DNA of 64,000 bases from Membranipora membranacea (GCA_914767715.1 OU612075.1:19220001-19284000), one strand, 5' to 3'; positions 13,090-24,281 are shown, numbered from the stretch's first letter. Numbers and translations are program-made. The notes: generated from the letters alone by a model not told the origin.

Positions 13090-15800
13090 TGACAGGGTTG
13101 GGCATCCAGTATTAATTATCCCCAAAAATGTAGACTCTCATTTTTAAAATTTTTTGATATTTTAGTGTTTAATAAATACAAAGTCGATCAATGATACAAA
13201 TGTCCGTGGTAATAATTAGATCTTGTGGCCATTAAAGTACAAAGCGATCAGTTGATAAACTGTTCAAACTACCAAAAGGCTACATGAAAGCCATTTTACT
13301 GCAATTACCAATAAAAGGCTCATAGATGATTTTAACGTAAATTCCAAATACTACATACTATAAGTTGATCCTTTTCTTGCAGACTATTTGGCAATATATT
13401 AGATTTTTTAAGTTGCATATTTTAACAGGATAATTTTGAATCATCCCGGAAACATGTGATGTCCCCCCTCCAAATCATGAAGTTCCCCCTGGCACACATT
13501 TCAGGGTGGGAAGGGTTAACATAATTAAATAAATTTGAGAAAGAAATATAAAGTACTATTTGTCAGCAAAAGTCTCTCGTGGGACAGCTTTTTCCTGTGG
13601 TATAAATTATGTTGAAAAATAGTGTTCATTAAACATGCTTCTTGTATACCAACATCCACAATACATGTCAATACTAGGCAGTTATATTTGGTACATTGTG
13701 AGATTAAAATTATACCCGTGGTAAAATTTAGGGGGAGCACTGTACATCCATGGGCCCCTGGGACTTATATGTCTTTACTTTGCCAATGTCCACTATCAAC
13801 CACCCAAAAAACAGCAAACAGGGTAAGACACAAAAAAAAATTTTTTACAACCTACCTTGAAATCTCTCACACTAACTCAGCCCTCCTTCCTCTTTCATTT
13901 GCTTCAGGTTTGAAGTTTCTAGCACAAACAGAGCTGACTTTATGGACCAGAGAAAAAAATTGTTCTGCAAAATCTGAGTAGGCTGAAATGGCTGCATGAG
14001 TGTTGACATCCCCACATGATTATTGTACTTTTTTTTTTATTTCACTAAATTGGTTCTTTTTACACTCATATATGATTTCTCATAGTTTATTAGAAGCTTG
14101 AAAATTAACGAAAATAATTTAGAACTCATATATGAGTGTAAAAAGAACCAATTTAGTGAAATAAAAAAAAAAAGTACAATAATCATGTGGGGATGTCAAC
14201 ACTTATGCAGCCATTTCAGCCTACTCAGATTTTGTGGAACAATTTTTTTCTGTGGTCCATAAAGTCAGCTCTGTTTGTGCTAGAACCTTCAAACCTGAAG
14301 CAAATGAAAGAGGAAGGAGGGCTGAGTTAGTGTGAGAGATTTCAAGGTCGGTTGTAAAAAATACTTTTTGTGTGTCTTACCCTGTTTGGTGTTTTTTTGG
14401 TGGTTGATAGTGGACATTGGCAAAGTAAAGACATGTAAGTCCCAGGGGCCCATGTGTACATCACGTAATATATGGGAGGTTGATTTTACTGTAATACCTC
14501 TAAAATTTAAGAATTTCACATGTGAAACCGGCTTGGATTTGGGTAATTTACCTATATACCCTTATATAAACTGATGGGGTAACAATTTGGATATTTGGTT
14601 CATACAGTACACAGCCATCAGTTGTCAGACCATTCAATATCGAGAAAGCCTACACAAAAGCTGGCTCATACTACTGTAAGTACCAATATTTAGCCCATAC
14701 TGTAATATCCAAATAATATGCCAATGAATGAGCCATTTCCAACAAATAACTTGGCTTTCAGACATCAGATTTTGTCAGATTTGTTGATTTTGGCAGGAAA
14801 ATTAGGAATTATCCTGAAAACAAGCAATGTCCTCCTTATCATCCTGTGTGTCCTATAAAGCTAAATAACGACCCAGAGAATTATGTAGCATCACCATGAC
14901 CCAATTCATCAAGAACAACTGGGTCAGCTTTCTGGTACAGCAAAATAAACAGCTATCATTGGTATCATGGTGCCATGGTTACCCCTAGAACAGGTGGCAG
15001 GGTGGGTTGATCAACACACATCGATCAAATTTGGAAAGAAAGTTTAAGTACTATTTTCCATGAAAGTCAAATTATAGAGAGCTAGTTGTTATGGATATAT
15101 GTTATTTAGAAGTTGAACACTTCAAACAAGTATATATTGTCTTCTGGCGTCCAGCTTACACATAATTATTATGCTGTTATATTTTGTGCGTCGCATAATT
15201 CCTATCCCACTGAGGGAGAACATTGTACATTACAGATGTATGGTTTGGAAGTTTATACTGTAATACCCCTAAAAATGCAGACATTCACATGTGTACAACT
15301 GACTTTGCTTTTGGTTTTTTACCTTTATATCAATCAATAGATTAGTGAGGTAATAATTATGATATACGGTTTATACAGTACTAAGCTTTCAGTTGTCATA
15401 CCATTCAATATAGTGAAAGCCTACACGAAAGCCAGCCCATACTACTGGACATTTCCTATGATAAGCTCATACTGCAGTAGCCAAATAATATGCTTATAAA
15501 TGAGCCGTCTCCTGCAAATCACTTTGCTTTTGTGATTGCTATTTTCTCAAATTTGTTGATTTTCGCTGGAAAATGAGGAGTTATCCCGAAAACAAGCGAT
15601 GTTCTCCTTATCATCCTCTGTGACCTATATAGCTAGATAATGACCCAGAGAATTATGTAACATTTTTATGACCTAAAACTGACCATCAACCGGGCCAGCT
15701 TTCTTGCGCTCCACAATCATGGCTTATTACTTATGTCACAGAATGTCTTTCCTCTAGAATACATATCTTGGTGGGAAAGTTTCACACCAACACTGGCAGG
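13090..15800. repeat. Degenerate tandem copies of a ~0.8 kb unit
   Basis: A block at 14629-14940 recurs at 15401-15700, sharing GCCTACACRAAAGC, CCAAATAATATGC, the start TTATCATCCT and AATGACCCAGAGAATTATGT-type words. Their flanks near 14470 and 15250 also match (CTGTAATACC, ATTCACATGTG). A third, more diverged relative lies at about 13100-13620, with similar order around CTACATGAAAGCC, ATCATCCCGGAAAC and AAGTACTATTT. The period is roughly 770 bases. Confidence 0.65.
13739..14464. repeat. Very long foldback (arms ~337 bp, loop ~50 bp)
   Basis: The left arm 13739-14075 is nearly the exact reverse complement of the right arm 14126-14464. Paired landmarks: CATGGGCCCCTGGGACTTA with TAAGTCCCAGGGGCCCATG; GACATCCCCACATGATTATT with its complement near 14182-14201; TACACTCATATATGA with TCATATATGAGTGTA. 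Only scattered mismatches were seen. It carries no open frame I recognise. It is inserted in, or adjoins, the ~0.8 kb tandem units. Confidence 0.92.
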
Positions 15801-16497
15801 CACTGGCAGCGAATTAACATTAATGAACATGGAAATCTGTTTGTGGTGCCATTAAAATTTTGATCATCTTCATGTAGCATGTTGGTGACATCCCTGTTAT
15901 GTCGCCATGATTTTAGTTGCATGGCCTCATTCTGGGGGAACCTGAGATTCAAGGTCAACATTTGACCCATAAACGCCAACAAACAAGGTCAAAATATTGT
16001 CGTAAGAGGGGTGTTTCCAAAATGCGTTTGACCATGCGATACATGTTTTAAATTGTGATAGCTAAGTTCTTGCTAAGATTTATAAAGTAAAGTTTCAGAA
16101 CAATCTTCACTCCTTACATTTATCTTTTTGTATCCACCCCTGGACAAAATTACCTTGATCTGTGACATACTTTTAAATTCTTTAGGGTAGCTTTCCCATA
16201 ATGCTGTGCGGCGGTTGGTAAGCTTTCTTACAAAGTGTGATGAATTCGAAATAAGAACCAGATTGCATGATCAGAATATGATGTTGATGTTGATATCTAA
16301 ATTTAAATTGAATCATGTTGATAAATCTAATTAAGTTCACAGTTTTTTATTTCAAGAATAATAATCACATTAAAATATAGTTTTTCTAATGCATAGTCCA
16401 TAATTTGTATAAAAAAGTAATACTGTTATTCTTCTAAATATGAGTAGGTTATGCTCTCATTGAAAGAGGATGGACAACCCCTGTATAAAAATTGTAG

Positions 16498-19400
16498 TTA
16501 CAAGAACCCTACAGTATAAGACTGCTTTTCACCAGTTATGCAAAGACCTAATGCATTGACTGTTTGTGTGATGTTAATGAAGCCTTCGTCTCTCAAAAGC
16601 TGTTCGAACTTCAGGGCTCCAGCACACGCCCCCAATCCAGCACCATCAGGGAAGTAGAGTGATGTAGGCATACAGTATAGCAAGCTGCATACATAGAAGA
16701 ACATTGCTTCATTGGCATCTGAAAGTGTAAATTTAGTTATACATCATATTCATCAAACCAGGGAGGGTGGGTACCATATCCCACCCTCTCTGATCAATCT
16801 GAATCAGGAATAGGTGCGTAGTCGTCTTCCCATAACTATAAACAAAGTTCTGGGAGGTGCGTGCAAGGTACCAACATGGTAATTTTATTCGAGCTACCGT
16901 TTTTTCTCTTGGGGTTTCTATCCATAGTAAATTGTGTGGTGAGAAGCAAAGGAAACACAAATCTCTACGCAGCTCAGAAGGCCTGAAGGATATTTAACGC
17001 ATTGACATGTGCACTGTTATCTGAATTCCCAAGGTTCTTTGGACAGATATAAACATATTATGGCTTGGGGTTGTCAATTAGTCCTAGCTAAAAAGTGTAA
17101 GCTCCAACTACTTCCAAATCATATAGCTGGCATGATATGAAATGATGCAGAAAATGGGATAATTCAATGTTACATGATAATCTTTCCCAAAATTACCACC
17201 TACATTTCAGGCTACAAATGTTAATTCATGGAAAAATACCAACACTTATGCTAATATCCATTTTGAAGGAATAGCTAAAAGCATATAAGTCCGTACAGTG
17301 ACAGGGCTGGTTGGGAAAAGTGGTTGATAATGAAATGCTACTACCAGCTATCCTGACAACGTTTAAGGGCTTAAACTAGCCTAAGAGGTATCAGCACACA
17401 TACCTTTTTCTTTGTTTTCTCTGACGGAACTCATCATATCCACATCGACCATAAGATATCTACCGCCATCCTTGAGCATTTTTAGAGCACCTTGCAGAAG
17501 TTTGTCGGGGTACGCAACGTCATGAAATACGTCAAACAGCATAACGAGATCATACTTGCCAGTCATTTCCTCCGATACGTTGCAAGCGTCCACCTCAGCG
17601 AATGTCACATTGGATAGATCTAAAATGAAATGACCAAAGTAAATTTTAACTCCACTCCACTCAACCAGAAAGCAAGAATAGTCAGTTTCTCTTTAACAGA
17701 TTGGAAAATTATTGTACTGACAACTGGAATTAAAGATGGATTGACTGATACTGGTTGATTGATATCAACATGAGCCAACATTCATTAGAGGCAAGACGAA
17801 TCCATGAGCTTTTTCATTTATGTTAAACCTAGTGAAAATAACTAAAACTCACTTTTACAATTTGAACGACCTTTTTCAAGATTTGAGGCAGAAATATCTG
17901 ATGCCAGAAAAGTACTCTTTGGGAAATTCTCAGCCAAACATCTTGTTGGGTCAGCAGCACCACAACCAAGCTCTAGCACACTGATTCCAGCTTCTGTGTA
18001 GAGACAATAGAATACAATGAGAGAAAGTATATGACAGTCTTCAACATGGCATGTATGCACAGGCAACCAGCTCGGTCAAGCCTGTAAAATAGAGAAAACT
18101 CAATGATGGCATTCTAGCATTCTTAATTTATAATTCATCTCAGCAGAAATTCCACCTTTTTACATTGGCACTCTAACTAGATATGCAACACTATATATTC
18201 AGCAAAAGTAACCTCATGAAGCACCTCCACTTATCTTGACTATAACAGGGGCCACATTCTAAAGACGGAACATATCAGGTTATATGAGGGCAGTGATTGG
18301 ATTTAGGGCTGCAGAACAACTTTTATCAAGTGTCTAATCTTTGTCGGGATGCTGGTATATGATATGAATTCTTCCACCAGTTCTAGCACATTAACTATAT
18401 GGTAGTTGTTTAATGGTTATCTTAGCGTAGTCCTTATGCCTGTTGTGGTGATCTGCATGTTACTCTACGTGCAGATCACCACTGAGCTTGATGAGAAAAC
18501 TGTCTGAACATGAGCACTGAGCTTGATGAGAAAACTGGCATCTATCACAAACTTGCTATTCAGGTCATTTGTGACAATTACCAGCATGAACATGCCTATA
18601 GTTAGAGTACCCAAGCCCAATGAGCTATCATGGCATATGGAGCGCCATCATCGCCCTCATCAGTTTAACTTTGGTACTGAATTAAGCAAATCTATTCTGT
18701 GCACATTTGTGTGCACGATGTGACAGTTACAGTTAACTGGAATCGTTTGATCTTGTGAGAGGGTGGACTATAGCTATAGCTTACCAAGGAGATCTGTACA
18801 CCCGAGGGTGCTGGGGGCTGGAACAATCAACTCTGAAAGCTCCCTCAGTAGGACTCGAACCGACAACTCCTGCGGTATCAATCGCCTGGCAGTGAATACC
18901 AAGCCAGCTAACCGATTGCGCCATCTCACCATCCCAAATAAAGAATGGGTCGATGGCACCAATCAGCATGCCCGCTATTCACTACCTAGAGTTGTGTTCT
19001 CTCATCCCACAGTACAGTACAGTCCACTATCGCCGCCCTATGCGACACAGCGTACCTGTTAGGGTTATTGGTCTTACCAAGTCTTTTAACTATATCACCC
19101 CCGAGGAACTCAGATGCGTGCTCAATGGACTGAAAAGATGAAATACGGCGGGATTGGAAGTCATGGAGTATAGGATAGCTGTCTACCATTGTACCTGAAA
19201 ATGCACAAACACATTGTTGGTGAGTTTCTGGGCAGGCTAACCACCCAAAAGAGTTTGTTCCCTCTAATATGATAGTGGGCGGATTTACAAAAGTGTGGTG
19301 ATGATGTGCCTCCCTATACCTGACTTTTGCCAAGTAACAATCACACTAAATATTGAAAGAAACTGTCAGAGGTCAAATTTCAAGGTTATTGGATCCAAGA

Positions 19401-22400
19401 AGAATTGATCATTTTCTTTTGAGCAAACGAGTTTGCCTACAATTGCACGACCAGGAAGAGGTGTTAAAACATATATATAACAATAAGAAAGCAAATGTCT
19501 CACAAATTACACTGAAAAGACCCAAATCCTCTCTAGATCAAGCTTGATCAAATTTACCTGATTTTCAGGGCACACTCATTGTACTGCTAACTAAGCCACA
19601 TGAGCTGAAGCCACTCGACATTAGGTAAATCACATCAAACTTCATCTACTCCCCCTCCATGTATTCCAGGCATCTTTCAGGTTAATTTTGTTGTAAGCAA
19701 CATGAAATAACCATAGACATATTATATTATATTATATTAAGTCTATGGAAAAAAACTCAGCAAAAGATGGGAGAAGGCTGTGTGAGGCATGACAAAGCCT
19801 GTGCACATTATTCTCTGCTGAACTGGCTTTCTTAGAAGATACAACACTAGACCGCGCATATGCTGTATTTTTTCAATCCCAATTTCTCTTAAAGCAGAAA
19901 TGACAGATGTACTTTTTTTTGTATCATTGGAATGCTCAAAATACTGTGAGTAGCAATATTTTTCAAAAAATTCTCAAAATTTCAGAGAATTTGTCAGCAT
20001 CTGGAGAACCTACAAGCTTGTAAAACTTGTTGAGCTCTACAAAACGATAGATGGTGACCCTGCACATGTCATTTCTGCTAGTTACAGTTACAGAGTACAG
20101 GGGAGATTATATTGTGCAAGCCGAGGCCTGACAAGCATGAAACCTTGAAAATCAAATCTGAGAAGCTAACCTGTTGGTCCATCCTTAGGGAAGCATTTCT
20201 CAACACCAGAAAAGTCTTGGAGGCAGCCCATAAGTAGCTCAGTGGCCTGAGCTGGACAGGCAGCGTTATCCATGTTAACTTTTACACCCTCCGAGTCAAC
20301 AAGTCCCACATATCTGTACTCTTCAAGCCAGTAATAGTCCACTCCATCGACCTCCGTGTGATCGATGATGTCACCACAGGCCATGCCATTTATCCACTCT
20401 CTAATATATCTGAAATAAAGAAATATGTGACAATGAGGCAATTCTAAATAATATGTGGAGGTTAAAGACTACAGAAAGAGCAGAGTAATATGTAGCCGGG
20501 CAGCTAGTTATGCAGCTAGTTCTGCAGCTAGTTCTGCAGCTAGTTCTGCAGCTAGTTCTGCAGCTAGTTCTGCAGCTAGTTCTGCAGCTAGTTCTGCAGC
20601 TAGTTCTGCAGCTAGTTCTGCAGCTAGTTCTGCAGCTAGTTCTGCAGCTAGTTCTGCAGTAGTTATGGAATATTTATACAGCTATATCTACTGCAGAACT
20701 AGCTGTCATACTAAATGTTGATTTGGTCTTTTTGTAGTCATATATACGCTGTGATTGGGGCATAAAGATAGAGGTAAAGCAGCACTGACTGGTAATTTTG
20801 TAGCCAGGGTTCCCCAGCTGATGTTCATTTTGGCAAATCAGCTATTTTGAGTTATCTTAACATGCTTGCGGAGTTAGCTGACACATTATGGCAGCGTGAT
20901 AGTAAACAGAATAACCTTAGCTTGTGTCAGTACAAACCCTGTAAGCATGTTCTGCCATTATGGAATAAGTTCTTGTCAGAGTCAGAGGCGCACTGTTTAC
21001 AGATCGACTCTGTGATACGAGTCTCTCTGAACCGTAGCGTTTGGATTAATCCAAATGTGCTTGAGTTCCCAGTCCTCAAATTCGGGTGAGGTGACTTTTC
21101 TGTTTGAGAACTCCAGCATATTTGAAATAATTCAGTTGTACGGTGCAAAGATAACCAACCTGAATTTATTGGTGTACATGCGCAAAGTGGTCAGATGTCT
21201 GACACAAGTTTCATACAGGCTTTGATTATCTCAGAGACACAATTTATAAAGAGTGCCCTTGACATGATAATTCTCTCATTCATCAATGGCAGCATTAAGC
21301 AGTGGTGTGTAGATAAGAGCACGCCCATAGTTCTAGGGGAGACAGGGAGGCTCTGCCTCGCTTAGAAAGCTAAATACAGTGGCCTAAAAACAATGTAATT
21401 GGGTAATCCATGTCAGATTCAGCTCCTCTGGGATTTCAATTTGCTAACTATATGCCTTAATTGCTTAGGATGGAGCTTACAGCATCCATCCTGTTGATGC
21501 TTTGGATTTGCCCCGGACTATTGTATCCCCTACCATTTTTTCTAAACTACGGCCCTGAACAGTGTACGGCCCTGGAATGGTCTTAATCCATCTGTTGATC
21601 AACATTCTGTCAAAGTTTGCCAACTCTCACTAAGAAAGGGTTGTATTTATGGATATTTATTTGATGGAATATTGTGATTAATATACTGTTTTTATAGTAT
21701 GCCCTGACATAAGCCAAACCATGGAAGGGGATCTGGAAAATTTATGACCATGGTGTATCACCAATAGTCTAGTCATTAACTATGGCATGGTGCCAAACAA
21801 TGTTTAACACCCATCCTATAACACCATACAAATTGCAAGTTCAGTCCTCCCATCAAAGAGAGGACAAACTTGATTTCAATAGATCGCTTAAAATGAGCGT
21901 TTGAGATTTGAAAAAACCGCTAGATTCGAAAAAGATGATGCTTCTTCAAGAGATACAACAATTCCATGACAGTAAAATCATACCGAAACCTTTTTCTACC
22001 ACGCATAATTTTCATCCCAAGAACTCCGGGTCCATTCTGAAATACAACTTACAGACAACAATAATAGTTTACTGCAAAAAGCTGCGGGGAGAATTTCGCT
22101 AATCTTAAAGACTTTGTTTGAGGCTGCTCTTTTGTATCACATCTTATTCTCCATATTTTATTCTATCATGTGAGCGATTTTCAGCTTTAGAATCCAAATA
22201 TTGAGGAAGTTATGGCCTCTCAAACTTCCAAGGTGACGGCGATTTATCGGCAGTAAGAATCAGCCGGCAATCCCTAGGGTACGTCACTAATATTGATGAT
22301 CAAAATGCTCAAATCTGTAACGGTCTCGAACCCAGGTCAAAATGGCTTTGCAGGCGACGCCGCTAATACTGAACTATATTGTCTACTGGTTAACCAAGTT

Positions 22401-24281
22401 GGTCCAAGTGGCGGGATGGTAGCGTCGTTGCCTCTAGGTATTGAGACCCGGGTTCGATTCCCACCCAGGTGTGAATTTTGATCATCATCTTATCTGTGTG
22501 ATTATTAGTGTATTAACTAATAACTCATAATGTCTATGCCACATGTCTATGGTTGTGACATACCCCAGGGGAAACATCCGCTTATTCCCAATGCCGATTG
22601 AAGGCAATCACCCTGGAAGTTTGCGAGGCCATAACTTCCTCAATATTTGGATTCTAAAGCTGAAAATCGCTCACATTATAGAATAAAATATGGAGAATAA
22701 GATGTGATACAAAAGAGCAGCCTCAAACAAAGTCTTTAAAGCAAGGAAAACACATGACTTGATTGACATAATTGTAAAAAACTTGAATTTGTGCCTGTTC
22801 AGATACTGTTTATCTACAGAACTTTGTAAATACTTTAAAAACAAATCACAGACAAGAATTTGAAAATGAGACTGAGCTCAGCACTCATGAATATTTACAG
22901 GAAAGAAAAAAACCCAAGTTAAATCTATCAACAAACGGGTGAGAGGTCCCTGTTGTGTAGTGGTGTCAATGACACAGGTATCTATTGGGCTCGCGGAATC
23001 ATTCCCAAGGACTTAAGGGGGTGTCTTTGGGACCAGGGCAGATGGATGGTAGTTTTTTGGCTTAGCTTCTGCCTCTGACCCGGCTGTGATGTGTGTGATT
23101 ACAATTGCATGTATATAAACAAAAAAATATATACATCCCCCCAGACACTACTCAATATACATTCATGTGATCACTTGCCTAAATGCTCGAATTGCTGCTA
23201 ATACAAGGTAGTACAGGTCAAGGAAGGCTAGTCACCTTCAGGGCCGTAGTTCTAGGGGAGGCAGGGAGGCACTGCCTCCCATAGAAAGCTAAATACAGTG
23301 GTATAAAAACAATATAATTGAATAATCCATGCCAGAATCAGCTCCTCTGGGATTTCAACTTGCTTAAATTGCTCGGGGAGGAGGTTACTGATGATGCTTT
23401 GGTCTCGCCTCGGACATTGCCTCCCCTACCATTTATTGTAACTACGGCCCTATTGTAGACTTATGAAGCACTAATAACATGAACGATACCTCTCTTTCAT
23501 CGCAAGTTTATCGGCTAGTTGTTGGCTCGTGATTGACGTCTCTTTAGTCTTTGCCAGGTCATAGAGTCCCTTAAACAGGCCAAGTCTAGAACCTGTAAAG
23601 TATCACCAAAACGTGTTACCAGGGAGCTAATTATCTAACAGGGAGGGAGCTAGTCTAAGTGCTCAGACTGCTCATTGCGAGGTAGTGGCATTACATTATC
23701 AACCAGCCACTCACTCGCAATGGAGCCGTCTGAGCACTTAGACTAGGAGACTGTGACTAAGCAAATGTGTTGGCTGTTTGGCTGGTTGGTGAGAGATCAA
23801 ATCCAACAGCCAATCAGAATAGAGCCGACAATTGGCTAACAACGAGGCTGACATCAGTCACAATTCCAGATTGCCTGCAGCCATTTCCAAGGCAAGGGCA
23901 AGAACTCGTGCTAGGCTTATTTCTACAACGGTACTTGGAGGGTGTCAAAGAAAAGCTCAATGCTTATTTGCTTGCTATCCTATCATTATGGAACGGGCCA
24001 CGCTCTTGCAGTTGCCAATTGGTGTCAGGTGCAGGCTTCTTGGCCTCAAACTTAGGCGAGAACGCATAACAGAAGCCAAAACTTAATCAACGATATGTTC
24101 TACTTCCATGTCCGAAACAACCCAATTACATACCAATAACATCCCCTCAACATTCCCATAACATACCAATAACATTCCCATAAAATGCCCATTACATACC
24201 CATGCATAATCCAGCAGCAATCCATCCATTAAGCACTATCTGATCAATGCGATCTGCAAATGTTGACGACTTGGATGCCAT
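16498..24281 (-). CDS. SAM-dependent methyltransferase with N-terminal winged helix (Rv2258c-like), complete
   Basis: Predicted class I methyltransferase using S-adenosylmethionine; acceptor substrate unknown. Seven minus-strand exons: 24200-24281 (ATG), 23490-23592, 20171-20409, 19078-19194, 17853-17993, 17404-17619 and 16498-16718 (TAA). All boundaries are AG/GT and all phases close, giving 372 residues. The first ~130 residues form a winged-helix region (LGLFKGLYDLA, ITSQQLADKLAMKERYIREW), as in the Rv2258c-type family. The Rossmann part has SAM motif I VLELGCGAADPT, post-I acidic ASDIS, YDLVMLFDVFHDV, and LKDGGRYLMVDVDM. The C-terminal part has MFFYVCSLLYCMP and GLGACAGALKFEQLLRDEGF. Motif I reads GCGAA, not the full GxGxG. 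No signal peptide, so probably cytosolic. A polyadenylation hexamer candidate is at 16346-16351. The donor after exon 4 lies at the edge of a SINE. Confidence 0.9.
18445..18537. repeat. 16-bp-arm hairpin followed by a 22-bp direct repeat
   Basis: 18445-18460 and 18467-18482 (GTGGTGATCTGCA / TGCAGATCACCAC) are inverted with one mismatch around a 6-base loop. It is followed by ACTGAGCTTGATGAGAAAAC at 18481 and again at 18516, a 35-base period. Lies in an intron of the methyltransferase gene. Confidence 0.85.
18785..19077 (-). mobile_element. tRNA-related SINE, copy 1 (in methyltransferase intron)
   Basis: About 290 bases matching 54583-54894. In minus orientation it begins GTAAGACCAATAACCCTAAC and runs through a shared block (GGGATGAGAGAACACAACTC, TAGTGAATAGCGGGC). 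It then shows a Pol III A-box-like TGGCGCAATCGGTTAGC (18907-18923) and a B box GGTTCGAGTCC (18851-18861), and ends near CAGCACCCTCGGGTGTA. The tRNA-like part lies in the second half, not at the 5' end as in most SINEs. Its first base, G at 19077, is the first base of the intron after the exon 19078-19194. Confidence 0.8.
19723..19760. repeat. Small inverted repeat with CATAGAC ends
   Basis: ACCATAGACATA and TAAGTCTATGGA flank a short TATTA tract. The ends match the perfect palindrome at 50989-51018. Confidence 0.6.
20500..20705. repeat. 12-bp minisatellite (about 13 copies) with a terminal inverted copy
   Basis: GCAGCTAGTTCT is repeated almost perfectly from 20500 to about 20666; the first unit ends TTAT. 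Twenty-five bases later CTGCAGAACTAGCTG (20691-20705) is an inverted copy of the unit junction. It lies about 90 bases upstream of the acceptor of methyltransferase exon 3. An Ala-Ala-Ser-Ser open frame through it is an artefact of the repeat. Confidence 0.95.
21323..21555. mobile_element. TIR/MITE-like element, copy 1
   Basis: Diverged direct-orientation copy of the element at 23241-23451. Shared are ATAGTTCTAGGGGAG, AGAAAGCTAAATACAGTGG, TCAGCTCCTCTGGGATTTCA and the end AAACTACGGCCCT. Its left terminus has decayed to GCCCATAGTT. Confidence 0.8.
22104..22739. mobile_element. Foldback element with two opposed tRNA-like units
   Basis: Outer arms 22104-22262 and 22578-22739 are inverted and nearly identical over ~125 bases (AAAGACTTTGTTTGAGGCTG ... 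GAGGAAGTTATGGCCTC), then diverge inward. Inside lie two more diverged inverted units, about 22288-22370 and 22408-22487. The right unit shows TGGTAGCGTCGTTGCC and a perfect B-box GGTTCGATTCC. The left unit, read on the minus strand, shows GGGTTCGAGACC and TAGCGGCGTCGCC. Both end in ATTTTGATCATCA. No protein frame. Located in the intron between methyltransferase exons 2 and 3. Confidence 0.85.
22946..23018 (+). mobile_element. Possible degenerate tRNA-like sequence
   Basis: GTCCCTGTTGTGTAGTGGTG resembles a tRNA 5' half with an A box. The 3' part GGGCTCGCGGAATCATTCCC is only loosely B-box-like, and the outer GTCC/GGAC can pair. No proper cloverleaf could be drawn, so this is at best a tRNA-derived relic. 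Confidence 0.25.
23241..23451. mobile_element. TIR/MITE-like element, copy 2 (better preserved)
   Basis: A 211-base element with exact 12-base termini AGGGCCGTAGTT / AACTACGGCCCT and subterminal GGGGAGGCA / TGCCTCCCC. It has no coding capacity, so it would be a non-autonomous DNA transposon. No clear target-site duplication was read. Confidence 0.85.
23650..23746. repeat. Hairpin of ~30-base arms
   Basis: CTAGTCTAAGTGCTCAGAC (23650-23668) is the exact complement of GTCTGAGCACTTAGACTAG (23728-23746). Pairing continues inward through GCTCATTGCGAG / CTCGCAATGGAGC with one bulge. Lies between methyltransferase exons 1 and 2. Confidence 0.9.

Larger units (their letters stand above)
8991..16497. 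other. Gene-poor interval with repeats
   Basis: No exon could be supported on either strand in about 7.5 kb. It holds a 15-bp tandem repeat, a G run, a 19-bp-arm hairpin, AT and ACAC tracts, and the long foldback and degenerate tandem units of 13.1-15.8 kb listed separately. Small open frames here show no family likeness. Confidence 0.6.

Noticed and set aside
13622-14574. Open frames over the foldback (119, 76 and 80 codons)
   Set aside because: They mirror each other because the two arms are inverted copies; no domain is recognisable.
18851-18923. Functional tRNA gene on the minus strand
   Set aside because: A and B boxes are present, but no acceptor stem or anticodon arm closes, and a second copy with the same flanks shows it is part of a repeat.
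20455-20721. Open frame of Ala-Ala-Ser-Ser repeats
   Set aside because: It is simply the 12-bp minisatellite read in one open frame, inside an intron on the opposite strand of a solid gene.
23767-24086. Two overlapping plus-strand open frames of 84-100 codons
   Set aside because: They lie in the first intron of the methyltransferase gene on the other strand. No protein family was recognised and overlapping frames are both open by chance.
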